From assembly GCA_002104895.1 (NCBI GenBank), contig MCFG01000159.1:75001-139000 (forward strand): a stretch of 64,000 nucleotides of DNA. The letters are read 5' to 3'. Of this stretch, positions 31,337-42,385 are shown one piece after another. The first letter of the stretch is position 1. Every line of letters begins with the position of its first letter. Origin of the DNA: Anaeromyces robustus. Lineage: Eukaryota; Neocallimastigomycota; Neocallimastigomycetes; Neocallimastigales; Neocallimastigaceae. A program made the translations under genes and the position numbers. The notes beneath the pieces are model-generated. The model was given only the letters and a program-made list of their open reading frames with translations, had not been told where the DNA came from and did not search any database.

Positions 31337-32737
31337 TTTGTATATGTTATAAAAATAATGATATTTTATATAATTAAATTAACATGTTTTATAATATCAA
31401 ATAATTAAAATTAATTAAAAAAAAAGAAAAAAAAATTAAATAGGTTTTATTTATAATATTATATATTTTATTATTTTTTACTATTATATTATATTTTATT
31501 TTATTTTATAATATTTATTATATTTTTTTTTATTTTATTTTTTTATCTTTTTTTTTTTAATAGAACAATGTAATAACTATTTAACTGTATTATTTATTAT
31601 ATTTATCAATTTTTTATAAGTATAATTCAATATAATGAAAAAACTTTAATTAATGATTCTGATAATTCATATTTTATTTATATTATAGTTAATGAAAAGA
31701 TTTTTTTTATTTTTATTTCTAATATTTCATGTTAAAATTAATTATAAACTAATTAAATAAATAAATAAACTAATAAATAAATAAATAAATAAATTAATAA
31801 ATAAAATAAATGAATAAATTATAGTGTAATTAATAAATTATAGTGTATAATTAATAAAAATTGATAAAAGTCATTAATTTCGTTTAAATAATTATTTCAA
31901 CTTTATTAATATATTTTATGGATAAAAAATTATAAAAATTTAAAATATAATAAATTATGGAATTTAATGTAAGAACAATATATTTATAAACAATAAGTTT
32001 TATCATTTAATTATAAAAATCATTATTACATGGATTCAATAAAATATTATATTAAAAAATAAAATAATCTTTTAATTTTAAATTTTCTTTTCTTAATTAT
32101 TCTTATTTTTAAAATACAAAATTATTGATCCCTTTTTATTAAAGAATGAAAAAATTATCCTCCTTTTATATGACATGAATATTTATTATTTTAATTATTA
32201 TAATAAATAATAAAATAATTTATTATTCTAAATAATATATTTTAAAATTTATTTTATTATTAAATATTATTTATTAAAATTGATTCCATATATTTGTAGT
32301 TTTCAATTATTATTATGATGTCATCAGTTCTTTACGTATATATATTTATTTATTACATAAAATATAAAAAAGGTTTTAATAATTTTTACACTCAAAATTA
32401 AGAACACTCTTAATATTTTTTCTTTAATATTATTTTCTTTTATTTATTAGATTTTAATATAATATAATATTACATTTTTTACTTTATTATTATTATTATA
32501 TAGGTGGAACTTATCACTATAAAAAATATAATTTAAAATATATGTTTTTATAATAAAAATATAAAAAATTAATTATTTACATTTAATAAAAATCAAATAA
32601 AATTAATAAATTAATTTTTAACATAAAAAATAATATAAATTAAATAATAATAGATAGATAGTAGATTCTATTAATGGGTATATAATTAATTATTTTAAAA
32701 TATTATTTTTTAATTTTTTAATTTAATAATAGTTGTA
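31230..32737. other. Spacer, PD-(D/E)XK gene 4 / DUF3737 copy 6
   Basis: No gene. It contains a TTTA microsatellite (31290-31340), the relic frame NEKTLINDSDNSYF (plus, near 31635-31700), and the empty target ATGATGTCATC (32315-32325). It also contains ACACTCAAAATTAAGAACAC near 32388 and the DUF3737 3' flank near 32665-32690. A 70-base unit near 31915-32035 is absent from the sister spacer. Confidence 0.55.
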
Positions 32738-33670
32738 TTAATTTATATTTTTTTCTTTTCTAATAATAATTTGGGCATTATTTTCCATAATAGAATCTTC
32801 AAGAATAATTTCTCCAACACTATCAACTGTAATTTTACCACTTTTGGGATTTTTAATTGAATCAATATGTCCATTAATACTTGCTTCAACTTCTGAATAT
32901 TCAAATGATAAATCGGTTCCTTCCATTGTACAATTAATTAATTTAAGATTTTTACAATAGCATAATGGTTGGGTTCCAATAATCTTACAATTAATTAATG
33001 TTAATCCTTCTGAAAACCATGCTAAATATTCTCCTTTTAATGTAGAATTTTTAACTGTAACATTTTTACTATGCCAAAATGCATCTTTAGTATCAAGATA
33101 GGAATTATTAATACTTAAATTTTCCATATATTGGAATGAATATTTTCCACTGAATCTTATATTATTAATTTTAACATTATTAGTTCCAAAAAGCATATAA
33201 ACAGAATCAATAGTACTATTATTAATTTCAATATCACTACATTTCCATCCAAATTCTGGTGAAATAATAGTACTATTATTAATGATAATATTATGACATT
33301 CTCTTAAACATTTAACTGATTCAATTTTACATGAATCAATATATCCATCATTAGCATACCAAATTGGAGCTCTTGTTTTTTCATCTAAATTTGAATTCTT
33401 TAATATATATTTTTGACTGTGCCATAAAGGATATCTTAAAGAAAAGTTACAAGAATCTACGACTATATTTCTTGATTCTTTTAAAGAAGATTCACCATCT
33501 CTTGGACCAGCGAAAGTACAATTTTTAATATAAGTATCTTTAACATTATAAAGAGCTCTTTCTTCATCATAAGTTTTATTTTCTATAACATTTATAGTTT
33601 TTAATTGAGGTTGTTGAACCTTGAAAAGATTTGAATTTTGTAAAGCAGAATTTTGAGCAATATCAATCAT
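32738..33670 (-). CDS. DUF3737 family beta-helix protein, copy 6
   Basis: A 310-residue protein with DTYIKN, KYILKN, HNIIINN (unique) and the KEKNIN tail shared with copy 2. The coding sequence is intact. Its 5' flank is not: only about 65 bases of the common leader remain before it joins spacer sequence (GAAATTAATTTATTATCATC). The TATA-like block found before the six other copies is missing. It may be silent unless another promoter serves it. Confidence 0.88.
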   Translation of the reverse strand: MIDIAQNSALQNSNLFKVQQPQLKTINVIENKTYDEERALYNVKDTYIKNCTFAGPRDGESSLKESRNIVVDSCNFSLRYPLWHSQKYILKNSNLDEKTRAPIWYANDGYIDSCKIESVKCLRECHNIIINNSTIISPEFGWKCSDIEINNSTIDSVYMLFGTNNVKINNIRFSGKYSFQYMENLSINNSYLDTKDAFWHSKNVTVKNSTLKGEYLAWFSEGLTLINCKIIGTQPLCYCKNLKLINCTMEGTDLSFEYSEVEASINGHIDSIKNPKSGKITVDSVGEIILEDSIMENNAQIIIRKEKNIN

Positions 33671-34605
33671 TTTGTTAATTATTATATTTTTTATTAATTA
33701 CTTTATTTTTTTTTAAAAAAAAATATTATTAAATTTGGTTTAAATATAATGAAATTAATTTATTATCATCTTTAAATAACTTAGAACATACTATTAATTA
33801 ATCATCTAATAGTCTTGATAATAATAATTCTAAGAAATCTGATTTTGGTTTAATTTTTTACAATAATTAAAATATTCATTTATAACATGTTAAAAACAAT
33901 TAGTGTTTAATAATTATTAACAAATTTTGAGTTTATAATATTTTAATATAATATATTATGAAATTTTAAGGAATATTCGTTCGTAATATCAAATTATAAT
34001 CAAATGTTATTTCCATTTTATATATAAAATTTTTATTTTCTTATTTATTATAGTGTATAAATGATTATTATTTAATTAAATATTGTATATAATAATTAAT
34101 ATTATTATAATTAATATTATAATTATGGTATATAATATTTAATATTTATTTTATTCTTTTGACTAAAAGAAAGATTTTTCTTTCTTTTGGATGAGTAATT
34201 ATGATATGAATTTTTTTTGTACGCCAAGTTTATTAATGCTAAGTATATTAATATTTATAAATCATAATTAATGATTAATAATAAATAATAAATAATATAT
34301 TTCAATTTTATTTTATATGATTATATGTAAATATTTATGTAATAAAATGTGTTAATGAATTTCTTTTATTATTATTATTATTTTTGTTCTTTTCATTTTT
34401 AATTAAAGTTATATAATCAAATATACACAATTTTTTTTAATGATATTTCGGAAAGTAACGGAAATCTTTAATAACCAGATATTTTAATACTGATAAATGA
34501 TTTTATTAAATTTCATGATCTTTTTATATTTTCTTTTTTTTTCTTTTTTTTTTTTATTGTATAAAATGTTGTATAATTAAATATATAAAATTCATAAAAT
34601 CAGAT

Positions 34606-34642
<37 letters not shown>

Positions 34643-35168
34643 GATTTTTTGGAAAAAACGGATTTTAAATCCACTCTTTATTTTTATTATTGGAATTACT
34701 AAAAAAAATTTATTTTTATATTTAAGTTAAAAATGTAATATATTAGTAATATATTATAAATAAATTATTAATATATTATTTTACATTTAATAATTGAATT
34801 ATTTATAAATACATCTGAAATTTTTTTTAAAAATTTTAATTATTATTATTATTAACATTATTATTATCATTATTATTAATATTAATATACAAAGATGAAT
34901 AAATCTGTATTAAGACGAAAATAAAATATTAATAAATAAGTAATAGGTAAAAAAAAAAAGTATAAAAAGACCAAAAATTTCTTTGTAAATTTTTTATTTT
35001 CAAATTTCATATATTTTTATAAAATACATTCAAGTAATTAAATATCAAAATTAATATTTGATAAATAAAAAGCTAATTTGATTTATTTAAAACTTAAAAA
35101 CCAATTATAATAATATTTTTTTTAAAAAAAAAATAAAGTAATTAATAAAAAATATAATAATTAACAAA
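33671..35168. other. Shortened divergent spacer between DUF3737 copies 6 and 7
   Basis: At about 1.5 kb this is the shortest of the three divergent spacers. It starts directly inside the small unknown relic frame (33741-33960), then follows the order seen in 12600-13758: ATTTCGGAAAGTAAC near 34445-34459, a poly-T run near 34616-34642, and ATCTGAAATTTTTTTTAAAA near 34813. Confidence 0.55.
34959..34972 (+). promoter_or_regulatory. TATA-like box of DUF3737 copy 7
   Basis: AGTATAAAAAGACC, about 197 bases before ATG 35169, in the conserved block. Confidence 0.5.
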
Positions 35169-36089
35169 ATGATTGATATTGCTCAAAATTCTGCTTTACA
35201 AAATTCAAATCTTTTCAAGGTTCAACAACCTCAATTAAAAACTATAAATGTTATAGAAAATAAAACTTATGATGAAGAAAGAGCCCTCTATAATGTTAAA
35301 GATACTCATATAAAAAATTGTACTTTTGCTGGTCCAAGAGATGGTGAATCTTCTTTAAAAGAATCAAGAAATATTGTTGTAGATTCTTGTAACTTTTCTT
35401 TAAGATATCCTTTATGGCACAGTCAAAAATATATATTAAAGGATTCAAATTTAGATGAAAAAACAAGAGCTCCAATTTGGTATGCTAATGATGGATATAT
35501 TGATTCATGTAAAATTGAATCAGTTAAATGTTTAAGAGAATGTCATAATACTACCATTAATAATAGTACTATTATTTCACCAGAATTTGGATGGAAATGT
35601 AGTGATATTGAAATTAATAATAGTACTATTGATTCTGTTTATATGTTTTTTGGAACTAATAATGTTAAAATTAATAATATGAGATTCAGTGGTAAATATT
35701 CGTTCCAATATATGGAAAATTTAAGTATTAGTAATTCCTATCTTGATACTAAAGATGCATTTTGGCATAGTAAAAATGTTACAGTTAAAAATTCTACATT
35801 AAAAGGAGAATATTTAGCATGGTTTTCAGAAGGATTAACATTAATTAATTGTAAGATTATTGGAACCCAACCATTATGTTATTGTAAAAATCTTAAATTA
35901 ATTAATTGTACAATGGAAGGAACCGATTTATCATTTGAATATTCAGAAGTTGAAGCAAGTATTAATGGACATATTGATTCAATTAAAAACCCTAAAAGTG
36001 GTAAAATTACAGTTGATAGTGTTGGAGAAATTATTCTTGAAGATTCTATTATGGAAAACAATGCCCAAATTATTATTAGAAAAGAATAA
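35169..36089 (+). CDS. DUF3737 family beta-helix protein, copy 7
   Basis: A 306-residue protein and the most divergent copy: DTHIKN, LKDSN, HNTTINN, YMFFGT, NNMRFSG and several synonymous differences (GCCCTC, ATTGTTGTAG). It still has all family core segments and the short IIIRKE ending. Intact promoter block. It closes the array on the right, and the next gene is the ABC transporter on the opposite strand. Function unknown. Confidence 0.9.
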   Translation: MIDIAQNSALQNSNLFKVQQPQLKTINVIENKTYDEERALYNVKDTHIKNCTFAGPRDGESSLKESRNIVVDSCNFSLRYPLWHSQKYILKDSNLDEKTRAPIWYANDGYIDSCKIESVKCLRECHNTTINNSTIISPEFGWKCSDIEINNSTIDSVYMFFGTNNVKINNMRFSGKYSFQYMENLSISNSYLDTKDAFWHSKNVTVKNSTLKGEYLAWFSEGLTLINCKIIGTQPLCYCKNLKLINCTMEGTDLSFEYSEVEASINGHIDSIKNPKSGKITVDSVGEIILEDSIMENNAQIIIRKE

Positions 36090-37578
36090 ATACAAAATTA
36101 GTTATTATTAAAGTAAAAAAATAAAAAATACTATTTTAAAATAATTAATTATATACCCATTAATAGAATCTATTATCTATCTATTATTGTTATTTCATTT
36201 TATTTTATTTCTTATATTAAAAATTAATTTATTAATTTTATCTGATTTTTATTAAATGTAAATATTTTATTTTTTAAATTTAATATTTTTAATGCGTTTA
36301 TTTATTTGAAATTATTTTTTTTATAATATAAATCGCACTTATATATAGCATAATAAAAAAAATGTAAATTTATATTATAATAAAATATAATAAATAAAAG
36401 AAAATTATAAAAAAATAATAATAAAAAAAATTTTAGTTTTTGTATTAAGTGTTTTAGTTACAGTTATATTAAAATTATTATTATGTATTTAATAATTAAA
36501 TATAAAAAATCTAAAAAAAGAAAATTAATAGTATAATTTTACCATTCTTTCTTGAATAGACACCAATGGTAGAATTATATATAATGTTTTTATCAGTAAA
36601 ATTGAATCTTTAACTAAAGAGTTTAATACCATGATTAACAGTGAAACTACCTTTTTAAAATTATTTAAACTGATAGTAACATTAACAACTAGTGTTAATT
36701 GAAATTGTACCTCAAACCTTTTCAATAAAAACTTTATTTCTTTCAATGACCCAGTTTAAAAATTCGTTTAATTTTTTTTTAATCTTTGTTTTTTTTTTTC
36801 GTTTTCCGTAGTTAATATAAAATCAGCATTTTTCTCTTTATTTATACAGAATATAAAAATTTTTATCATTTCTTAATAAAAATAATAGTAATAGATTATC
36901 TTAAAAATTAATAAATAAATTAATAATTATAATTATTTTTATTTTTATTATAAATTTTATAAAATTTTAACGTTTATATATATAAAACAATAAAGATATT
37001 ATAAAATATTTAAAATGTTTATTTTTAAATAAAAACTATTTTAAAGATTGATTTATTATTTAACTAATCGAATATACTTTAGAATTACACATTAATTATT
37101 CTAATAAAATTCTTTCATTTTTTAAATATCTATATTTAAAAGTTACTACTTATAATAAATAATAATTCAATAATTTTTTTTTTTTAAATTTTGTATTAAA
37201 AATCTATATATTAATATATGATTTACAACATTAAGAGCAAATTTTTATATTTAAAAAAATATTATTTATAACATTAAAAAAATTTTGCTAAAGGATAGTC
37301 ATATTAAACGATATTTTAAAATGACTTTCTTAATATATAATATTTTTTGATATTAAAATGAAAAAAAAAATTATAAAATTATAAAAAAGTATTTGTCTAT
37401 ATATATATTCAACATTTAAAAATATATTTTCTTTTATTATTTTAACTAAAAATATATAATATTTATTTTCTATTGATTATTTATATTTTTATATAATATC
37501 AATAGAAATAGATATTGTTTTTTTTCCTTTTTTAATAAAATAAATTTAATAGTTGATTTTTATTTCTTTTTTCTCATT
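36090..37578. other. Array end and A+T-rich spacer
   Basis: The DUF3737 3' flank extends to about 36290. After a coding relic (36535-36770) the rest is A+T-rich and carries nothing recognisable up to the ABC transporter stop. Confidence 0.55.
36535..36770 (+). pseudogene. Coding relic of unknown family
   Basis: One plus-strand frame reads YNFTILS, TGA, IDTNGRIIYNVFISKIESL, then TKEFNTMINSETTFLKLF, then LIVTLTTSVN, TGA, NCTSNLFNKNFISFNDPV. The two TGA codons sit where Trp would fit. The composition looks coding, without frameshift for about 75 codons. The protein family is not recognised. A minus-strand ORF over the same bases (73 codons) is considered the shadow. Confidence 0.35.
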
Positions 37579-40500
37579 TTAATAATTAATATTTTTTTCT
37601 AATGCCATTTGTCGTAATAATTCAGCATTAGCAAATCCAGTTTCATCTACCATTCTTGAAAATTCTGTTTTTGTTGTAGGAATAAGGGATCCATCATTTC
37701 CTTTTTCAAAAAGTAAATTACATGGGGTATCAAATTCAATTACTTCTCCATGACTTAATACCATAATACGGTCATAATCAATAATAGTATTTAAACGATG
37801 AGCAATAGTAATAACTGTTGAATTATTAAATTTTGTTCTTAAAGCTCTTTGAATAATTGTATCTGTTTCAATATCTACAGAGGCAGTGGCCTCATCCATA
37901 ATTAATATATGATTATTTCTTATCATAGCACGTGCTAAACATAATAATTGTCTTTGTCCTACACTGAAATTTTCACCATTAGTGTAAACTTCTGATTCTA
38001 ATTTATTATCTAATTCCATAATAGTTTGTTTAATACCTGCATTTTCTAATGCATTCCAAATTTCTTGATCTGTATGTTCATTAAATGGATCCATATTAAA
38101 ACGTATCGTACCTGAAAATAATATAGGTTCTTGAGGTATTATTGATATTTTATTACGTAAATCACTTAATTTTATATCTGAAATTGAAATACCATCAATT
38201 AAAAGTGAAGAAGAAGAAGTAGGAGAAGTGGAAGAGGTAAAAGATCCTTGATGATTTTGATTTTGATCTTGATTTTGATCTTGATTTTGATCTTGATTTT
38301 GATTTTGTTCTTGTTCTACCATTCTAAATAATGCCATAGTAATACTAGATTTACCTGCACCAGTTCGACCAACTACACCAATTTTTTCATTAGATTCTAT
38401 TGTTAATGTAATATTATGAAGTATAGGTGGTAGATAGGGTGCATATCTCATGGTAAGATTTTTAAATTCAATTTTTCCATTTTGTGGCCATTCATTAGGT
38501 GCATCTAAACCATTTTGTTTTTCTATATCAATTTCATTAGCATAATAAAGAAGTCGTTCTGCTGAATTCATATTAACTTCTGTATTAGTAAAGTACCTTA
38601 CTGTATTATTAAGATTTGTAGTTACTTGTAATGCATAAGATAAACTTAAACCTATTAATGAAGCAGAAATATTATTTCTTAAAAGCATTCCTATAACTCC
38701 ATCAAATAAAACTAAACAAGCTCCAATACTTTCTAAACGAAGACTAAGCCATCTTTGAGCAATAATTTGTAGATATAATGGACGATTATTTTCATCAAGG
38801 AAATATTGATTACATTTAATTAAATGGTCTTGTTGATGATAAGCACGTATAGTAGGTAAACCTTGCATTGTTTCTGTAAGATTAGCATAAAGAGGTGATC
38901 GTGAAAGAGCATCTAATCTTTTTAATTCACGTGATGTACTACGATAAAGTTGTTGTACATAATAATAAATAATTAAAAGAGGGAAAAGAGCTAAACCTAA
39001 AACAGGTGCAGCATAAAGCATTAAAATCAGTGTAGATATAGTACCAGCTCCATTAGATAAAAAGGTTTGAATGGAAAGTAAAAGTAAATTATCTAAAGAA
39101 TCTTGATCTTTTGAAAATCGATTAATAATACGACCTAATGGTGTAGTATCAAAGAAATAAATAGGTGCCATTAAGACTCGACTTATGGCATTTTTATGAA
39201 TTTTTCTAGCTGCTCTAATACCTGTATGAGCCATAAAAACATAATAGAAAAAGGTGATAACATTATGACTAATATTCCATATTAAATATATCATAATATA
39301 GGTATTCGTAGTCATTTCAAATCGATCTTCTGTCCAATAAACTAACCACATATCATTAGCTAATTTTGTTAATTGAATGGTTAGAATTAATATAAATATA
39401 AAGGAAATACATAGAGTACCACCTGCTGCTTTCATATATGCTTTATAAACGGATAATTTTATTGAACCTGTAGCTCTTTCTTCTTGACTCATTAAACTTC
39501 CAATACTTTTTTTCTCTTCTACTTCATTTAATTTATCATCATTATTATTGTTAATAAGATGATGATGATGATGATATTGATTATTATTCTTATTATTATT
39601 ATCATTATTAAGATTGCTATTCATTATATTATTTTCATAACAACAACTACAATTTTCTACTTCTTCTGAATCGTCTTCTTCGGAATCATCTTCATCATCT
39701 GTTTCTTCTTCACTTTCTTCACTATCAATTTCACCATAAGAACGCATTAATCTTGCTAATTCACCATTTCTTTGTATTAATTCTTTATATTCCCCTTGTT
39801 CTTCAATTCTACCATTATTCATAACAATAATATAATCTACTTTTGGCAAAATATGAAGTTGATGAGTGACTAATATACGTGTTTTATTGGATAATACTCC
39901 CATAATACAATTATCAAATAAGTAACGACTAACATGAGTATCTACAGCTGATAATGGATCATCCATAATAATAATATCATTATCAAAATAAACAGCTCTT
40001 GCTAAATTAATTCTTTGTTTTTGACCTCCTGATAAATTAACACCTCGTTCACCAATTTCGGTCATATCTCTATCTAAAAAATTTTCTAAATCTGGAGTAA
40101 GAGCACAACAATCAATAACTTTATTATAAAATTCTTTATTATATTCTTTACCAAATAATATATTATCTCTTATAGTTGCATTTCGTATCCAAGCTTGTTG
40201 TGAACAATAACTAAATGTACTACCTATTGTAATTTTACCATCTTCACGTTTCATTTCACCAATAATAGCATTAATTAATGAAGATTTACCACTACCTACG
40301 GTACCAACAATTGCAGTTAAAGAATTTCTTTTGATATGAAGGTTAATATCTTTTAATTTGAAATATTCTAAGGATTTAATTTCTTTAGAATTACCTGTTG
40401 TTGAATCAATTGTAACTGTTTTTTCTACTAATTTTTTTTCTATATTATGATCTGATAATGATATAGTATTATATGTATCCATGTCCAAATTCATATTCAT

Positions 40501-42276
40501 ATTCAAAGTTGTATTTTCATTGGTTCTTGTATTATTAGTATTAGTATCCATTTCCATTTCCATTTCCATATCTTCTAATAAATCTTCTCCATCATAATCA
40601 TCATCTAAACGATTATAACTACTATTAATATAACTTGAATAACTTTTAAGTTTTCTATAATTATTATTTTTATTTGTATATTTATATTTATTCATATGAA
40701 ATTTAAAGGTATTTGATAATTTTCTTTTGGTAGATTCTAATAAATATTTTTCTGACCATTTATTATGTTTTTGTTGTTTTATTTTTTGTTTAGATTTTGA
40801 TTTTTTTAATGATTTTAATTGTTGCTTTTGTTGTTGTTGTTGTTTTTGTTGTTGATATTGTAATTCTTGATTTTTATCTATTTGTTTTTTACTTTCCCAA
40901 TTAAATTGACCATTAACAATAGATATAGCATATTTTGAAGAAGGATCAACTTCTGGTAAATCATCTAATTCTTTAGCATTTAAAAGATTAGATAAACGAT
41001 TCATAGCTACATAAGCAGTAGTTAATTGACTACAAGTATTAGCAAAAATAGCAATAGGTGAACTAATCATACTAAATAAAGCATGACAAGAAAATACTTT
41101 TGCTGCTGTTAATGGATGACCTGAAGCAGAATAAGCAATAAACATTAAAGCTGTTGACATAAAAAGTATAATATTTAAAACAGCATTAGTTTCAGAATCA
41201 ATAATAATTGTTTTTTTTGTACATTTTAATTCCTTTTCTCGAAGATCTTGAAGAATTTTTAGAAAAGATTTTTCCCATCCAAAAAATTTTATAACTCTTA
41301 TACTTCCAATAATTTCTTGAGTTTTTTTAACTCTTTCATCCGTTATTACGGCTGTTTTTTTACGTAGAATAGCTAATAATTTAAGAATAAATCCTTGAAA
41401 TGGTATAGCAATGAAAAAAAAGGAAAGACCAATACAACACCAAATACCAATAGATCGTATTAATAATGCTACTATAACTATAAAATGAAGAGGTGTACTC
41501 CACATAGAATGTAAATTCGTTAAAAGATGTTGAATCCTAGTAGCATCTGTAGTCACTAAATTAACAATTTGACCATCACCAATAGTTTGTCTTGATTTAT
41601 TTGACAATTTTAATGTTTTACGATAAATTATACCAATTAAAGTTGCACGAACGGATAAACCAACTTCAGCAACTAATCTTGCATAATGATTAGTACAAAT
41701 AGTAGCAATCATTTGAAGTAAAAATATGATAAAAATATAAATCCAACCTTTATAGGATTCCATATTATTATTATTATTATTATTATTATCATCACTAAGA
41801 TTAATAATATTATTACTAATAAAACCAACACTACCATTATTACTATTACTATTATTATTACTGTTATTATTATTAGTTGTTGATTTTGATAAAAAGTCAA
41901 TAACAAATTCTAAAAATAAAGGAGATAATAAATTTGCTATATCTGCAACAAATTTAAAAATACCAGCAGGAATCCATTTTGGTCCAAAAACTTTAACTAA
42001 AGTTTTAAATACACTAATTTTACCTTTACTTTTTAATTTAAGTTCATTCCATTTTTTATAATATTTTTCTTCATTTGTTTTTTCTGAAAAATTTTCATCA
42101 AGTAAATAAAGATCATTTTGTTCTAAAGGTCTTTGATACCCAACACGAAATAAAGAATTTTCCCAAGAATAAGTTATTTTTGATAAAAAAGAAGCTTTTG
42201 AATATGGTGAAATTTGTGGTTCTAGTGGTAAAGGAGGAATTTCTTTTTGTTTTTTAAAAGTCATATTGAAATTCAA
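37579..42276 (-). CDS. ABCC/MRP-type ABC transporter
   Basis: This 1565-residue full transporter has the order TMD1-NBD1-TMD2-NBD2. It lacks the extra N-terminal TMD0 and opens with the L0-like motif KASFLSKITYSW and VGYQRPLEQNDLYLL. NBD1 has Walker A GTVGSGKSS (about 656-664), signature LSGGQKQR (about 746) and Walker B IIIMDDPLSAVD (about 765-776). NBD2 has Walker A GRTGAGKSS (about 1302), signature FSVGQRQ (about 1435) and Walker B ILIMDEATASVD (about 1455-1466). All ATPase motifs are intact. It should export organic anions or conjugates across plasma or vacuolar membrane; the substrate cannot be read from sequence. Odd insertions are Asn-rich runs (132-172), a long Q/K/N/M-rich linker before NBD1, acidic and His runs before TMD2, and a QNQD repeat inside NBD2. 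Single copy, intronless. Confidence 0.95.
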   Translation of the reverse strand: MNFNMTFKKQKEIPPLPLEPQISPYSKASFLSKITYSWENSLFRVGYQRPLEQNDLYLLDENFSEKTNEEKYYKKWNELKLKSKGKISVFKTLVKVFGPKWIPAGIFKFVADIANLLSPLFLEFVIDFLSKSTTNNNNSNNNSNSNNGSVGFISNNIINLSDDNNNNNNNNMESYKGWIYIFIIFLLQMIATICTNHYARLVAEVGLSVRATLIGIIYRKTLKLSNKSRQTIGDGQIVNLVTTDATRIQHLLTNLHSMWSTPLHFIVIVALLIRSIGIWCCIGLSFFFIAIPFQGFILKLLAILRKKTAVITDERVKKTQEIIGSIRVIKFFGWEKSFLKILQDLREKELKCTKKTIIIDSETNAVLNIILFMSTALMFIAYSASGHPLTAAKVFSCHALFSMISSPIAIFANTCSQLTTAYVAMNRLSNLLNAKELDDLPEVDPSSKYAISIVNGQFNWESKKQIDKNQELQYQQQKQQQQQKQQLKSLKKSKSKQKIKQQKHNKWSEKYLLESTKRKLSNTFKFHMNKYKYTNKNNNYRKLKSYSSYINSSYNRLDDDYDGEDLLEDMEMEMEMDTNTNNTRTNENTTLNMNMNLDMDTYNTISLSDHNIEKKLVEKTVTIDSTTGNSKEIKSLEYFKLKDINLHIKRNSLTAIVGTVGSGKSSLINAIIGEMKREDGKITIGSTFSYCSQQAWIRNATIRDNILFGKEYNKEFYNKVIDCCALTPDLENFLDRDMTEIGERGVNLSGGQKQRINLARAVYFDNDIIIMDDPLSAVDTHVSRYLFDNCIMGVLSNKTRILVTHQLHILPKVDYIIVMNNGRIEEQGEYKELIQRNGELARLMRSYGEIDSEESEEETDDEDDSEEDDSEEVENCSCCYENNIMNSNLNNDNNNKNNNQYHHHHHLINNNNDDKLNEVEEKKSIGSLMSQEERATGSIKLSVYKAYMKAAGGTLCISFIFILILTIQLTKLANDMWLVYWTEDRFEMTTNTYIMIYLIWNISHNVITFFYYVFMAHTGIRAARKIHKNAISRVLMAPIYFFDTTPLGRIINRFSKDQDSLDNLLLLSIQTFLSNGAGTISTLILMLYAAPVLGLALFPLLIIYYYVQQLYRSTSRELKRLDALSRSPLYANLTETMQGLPTIRAYHQQDHLIKCNQYFLDENNRPLYLQIIAQRWLSLRLESIGACLVLFDGVIGMLLRNNISASLIGLSLSYALQVTTNLNNTVRYFTNTEVNMNSAERLLYYANEIDIEKQNGLDAPNEWPQNGKIEFKNLTMRYAPYLPPILHNITLTIESNEKIGVVGRTGAGKSSITMALFRMVEQEQNQNQDQNQDQNQDQNQNHQGSFTSSTSPTSSSSLLIDGISISDIKLSDLRNKISIIPQEPILFSGTIRFNMDPFNEHTDQEIWNALENAGIKQTIMELDNKLESEVYTNGENFSVGQRQLLCLARAMIRNNHILIMDEATASVDIETDTIIQRALRTKFNNSTVITIAHRLNTIIDYDRIMVLSHGEVIEFDTPCNLLFEKGNDGSLIPTTKTEFSRMVDETGFANAELLRQMALEKNINY

Positions 42277-42385
42277 TAGATATGTATATAATATATAAGA
42301 TAAAAATAATAATAAAAATAATAATTATAAAAAAAATTATATATACCTATTATATATATATATATACAATAGTTATAATATTTTA
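42277..42385. promoter_or_regulatory. Immediate 5' flank of ABC transporter
   Basis: A+T-rich leader on the minus strand. No TATA box can be singled out because TATATA runs abound (42333-42368). The transporter's ATG at 42274-42276 is followed by a second in-frame ATG four codons later. Confidence 0.3.

Larger units (their letters stand above)
7749..36290. repeat. Nested inverted/tandem duplication array (DUF3737 + PD-(D/E)XK units)
   Basis: Seven DUF3737 genes and four PD-(D/E)XK-like genes occupy this interval in the order D-, D-, D+, P-, P+, D-, D+, P-, P+, D-, D+. The unit D-, D+, P-, P+ recurs with offsets of about 10-12 kb: P- at 16104 and 27869, P+ at 18046 and 29899, D- at 21291 and 32738. 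Intergenic sequences are also shared in the matching orientation. Examples are the AAGTGTTCTTAATTTTGAGTG motif downstream of each plus DUF3737 copy followed by a P pair, and its complement upstream of the next minus copy. Confidence 0.85.
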
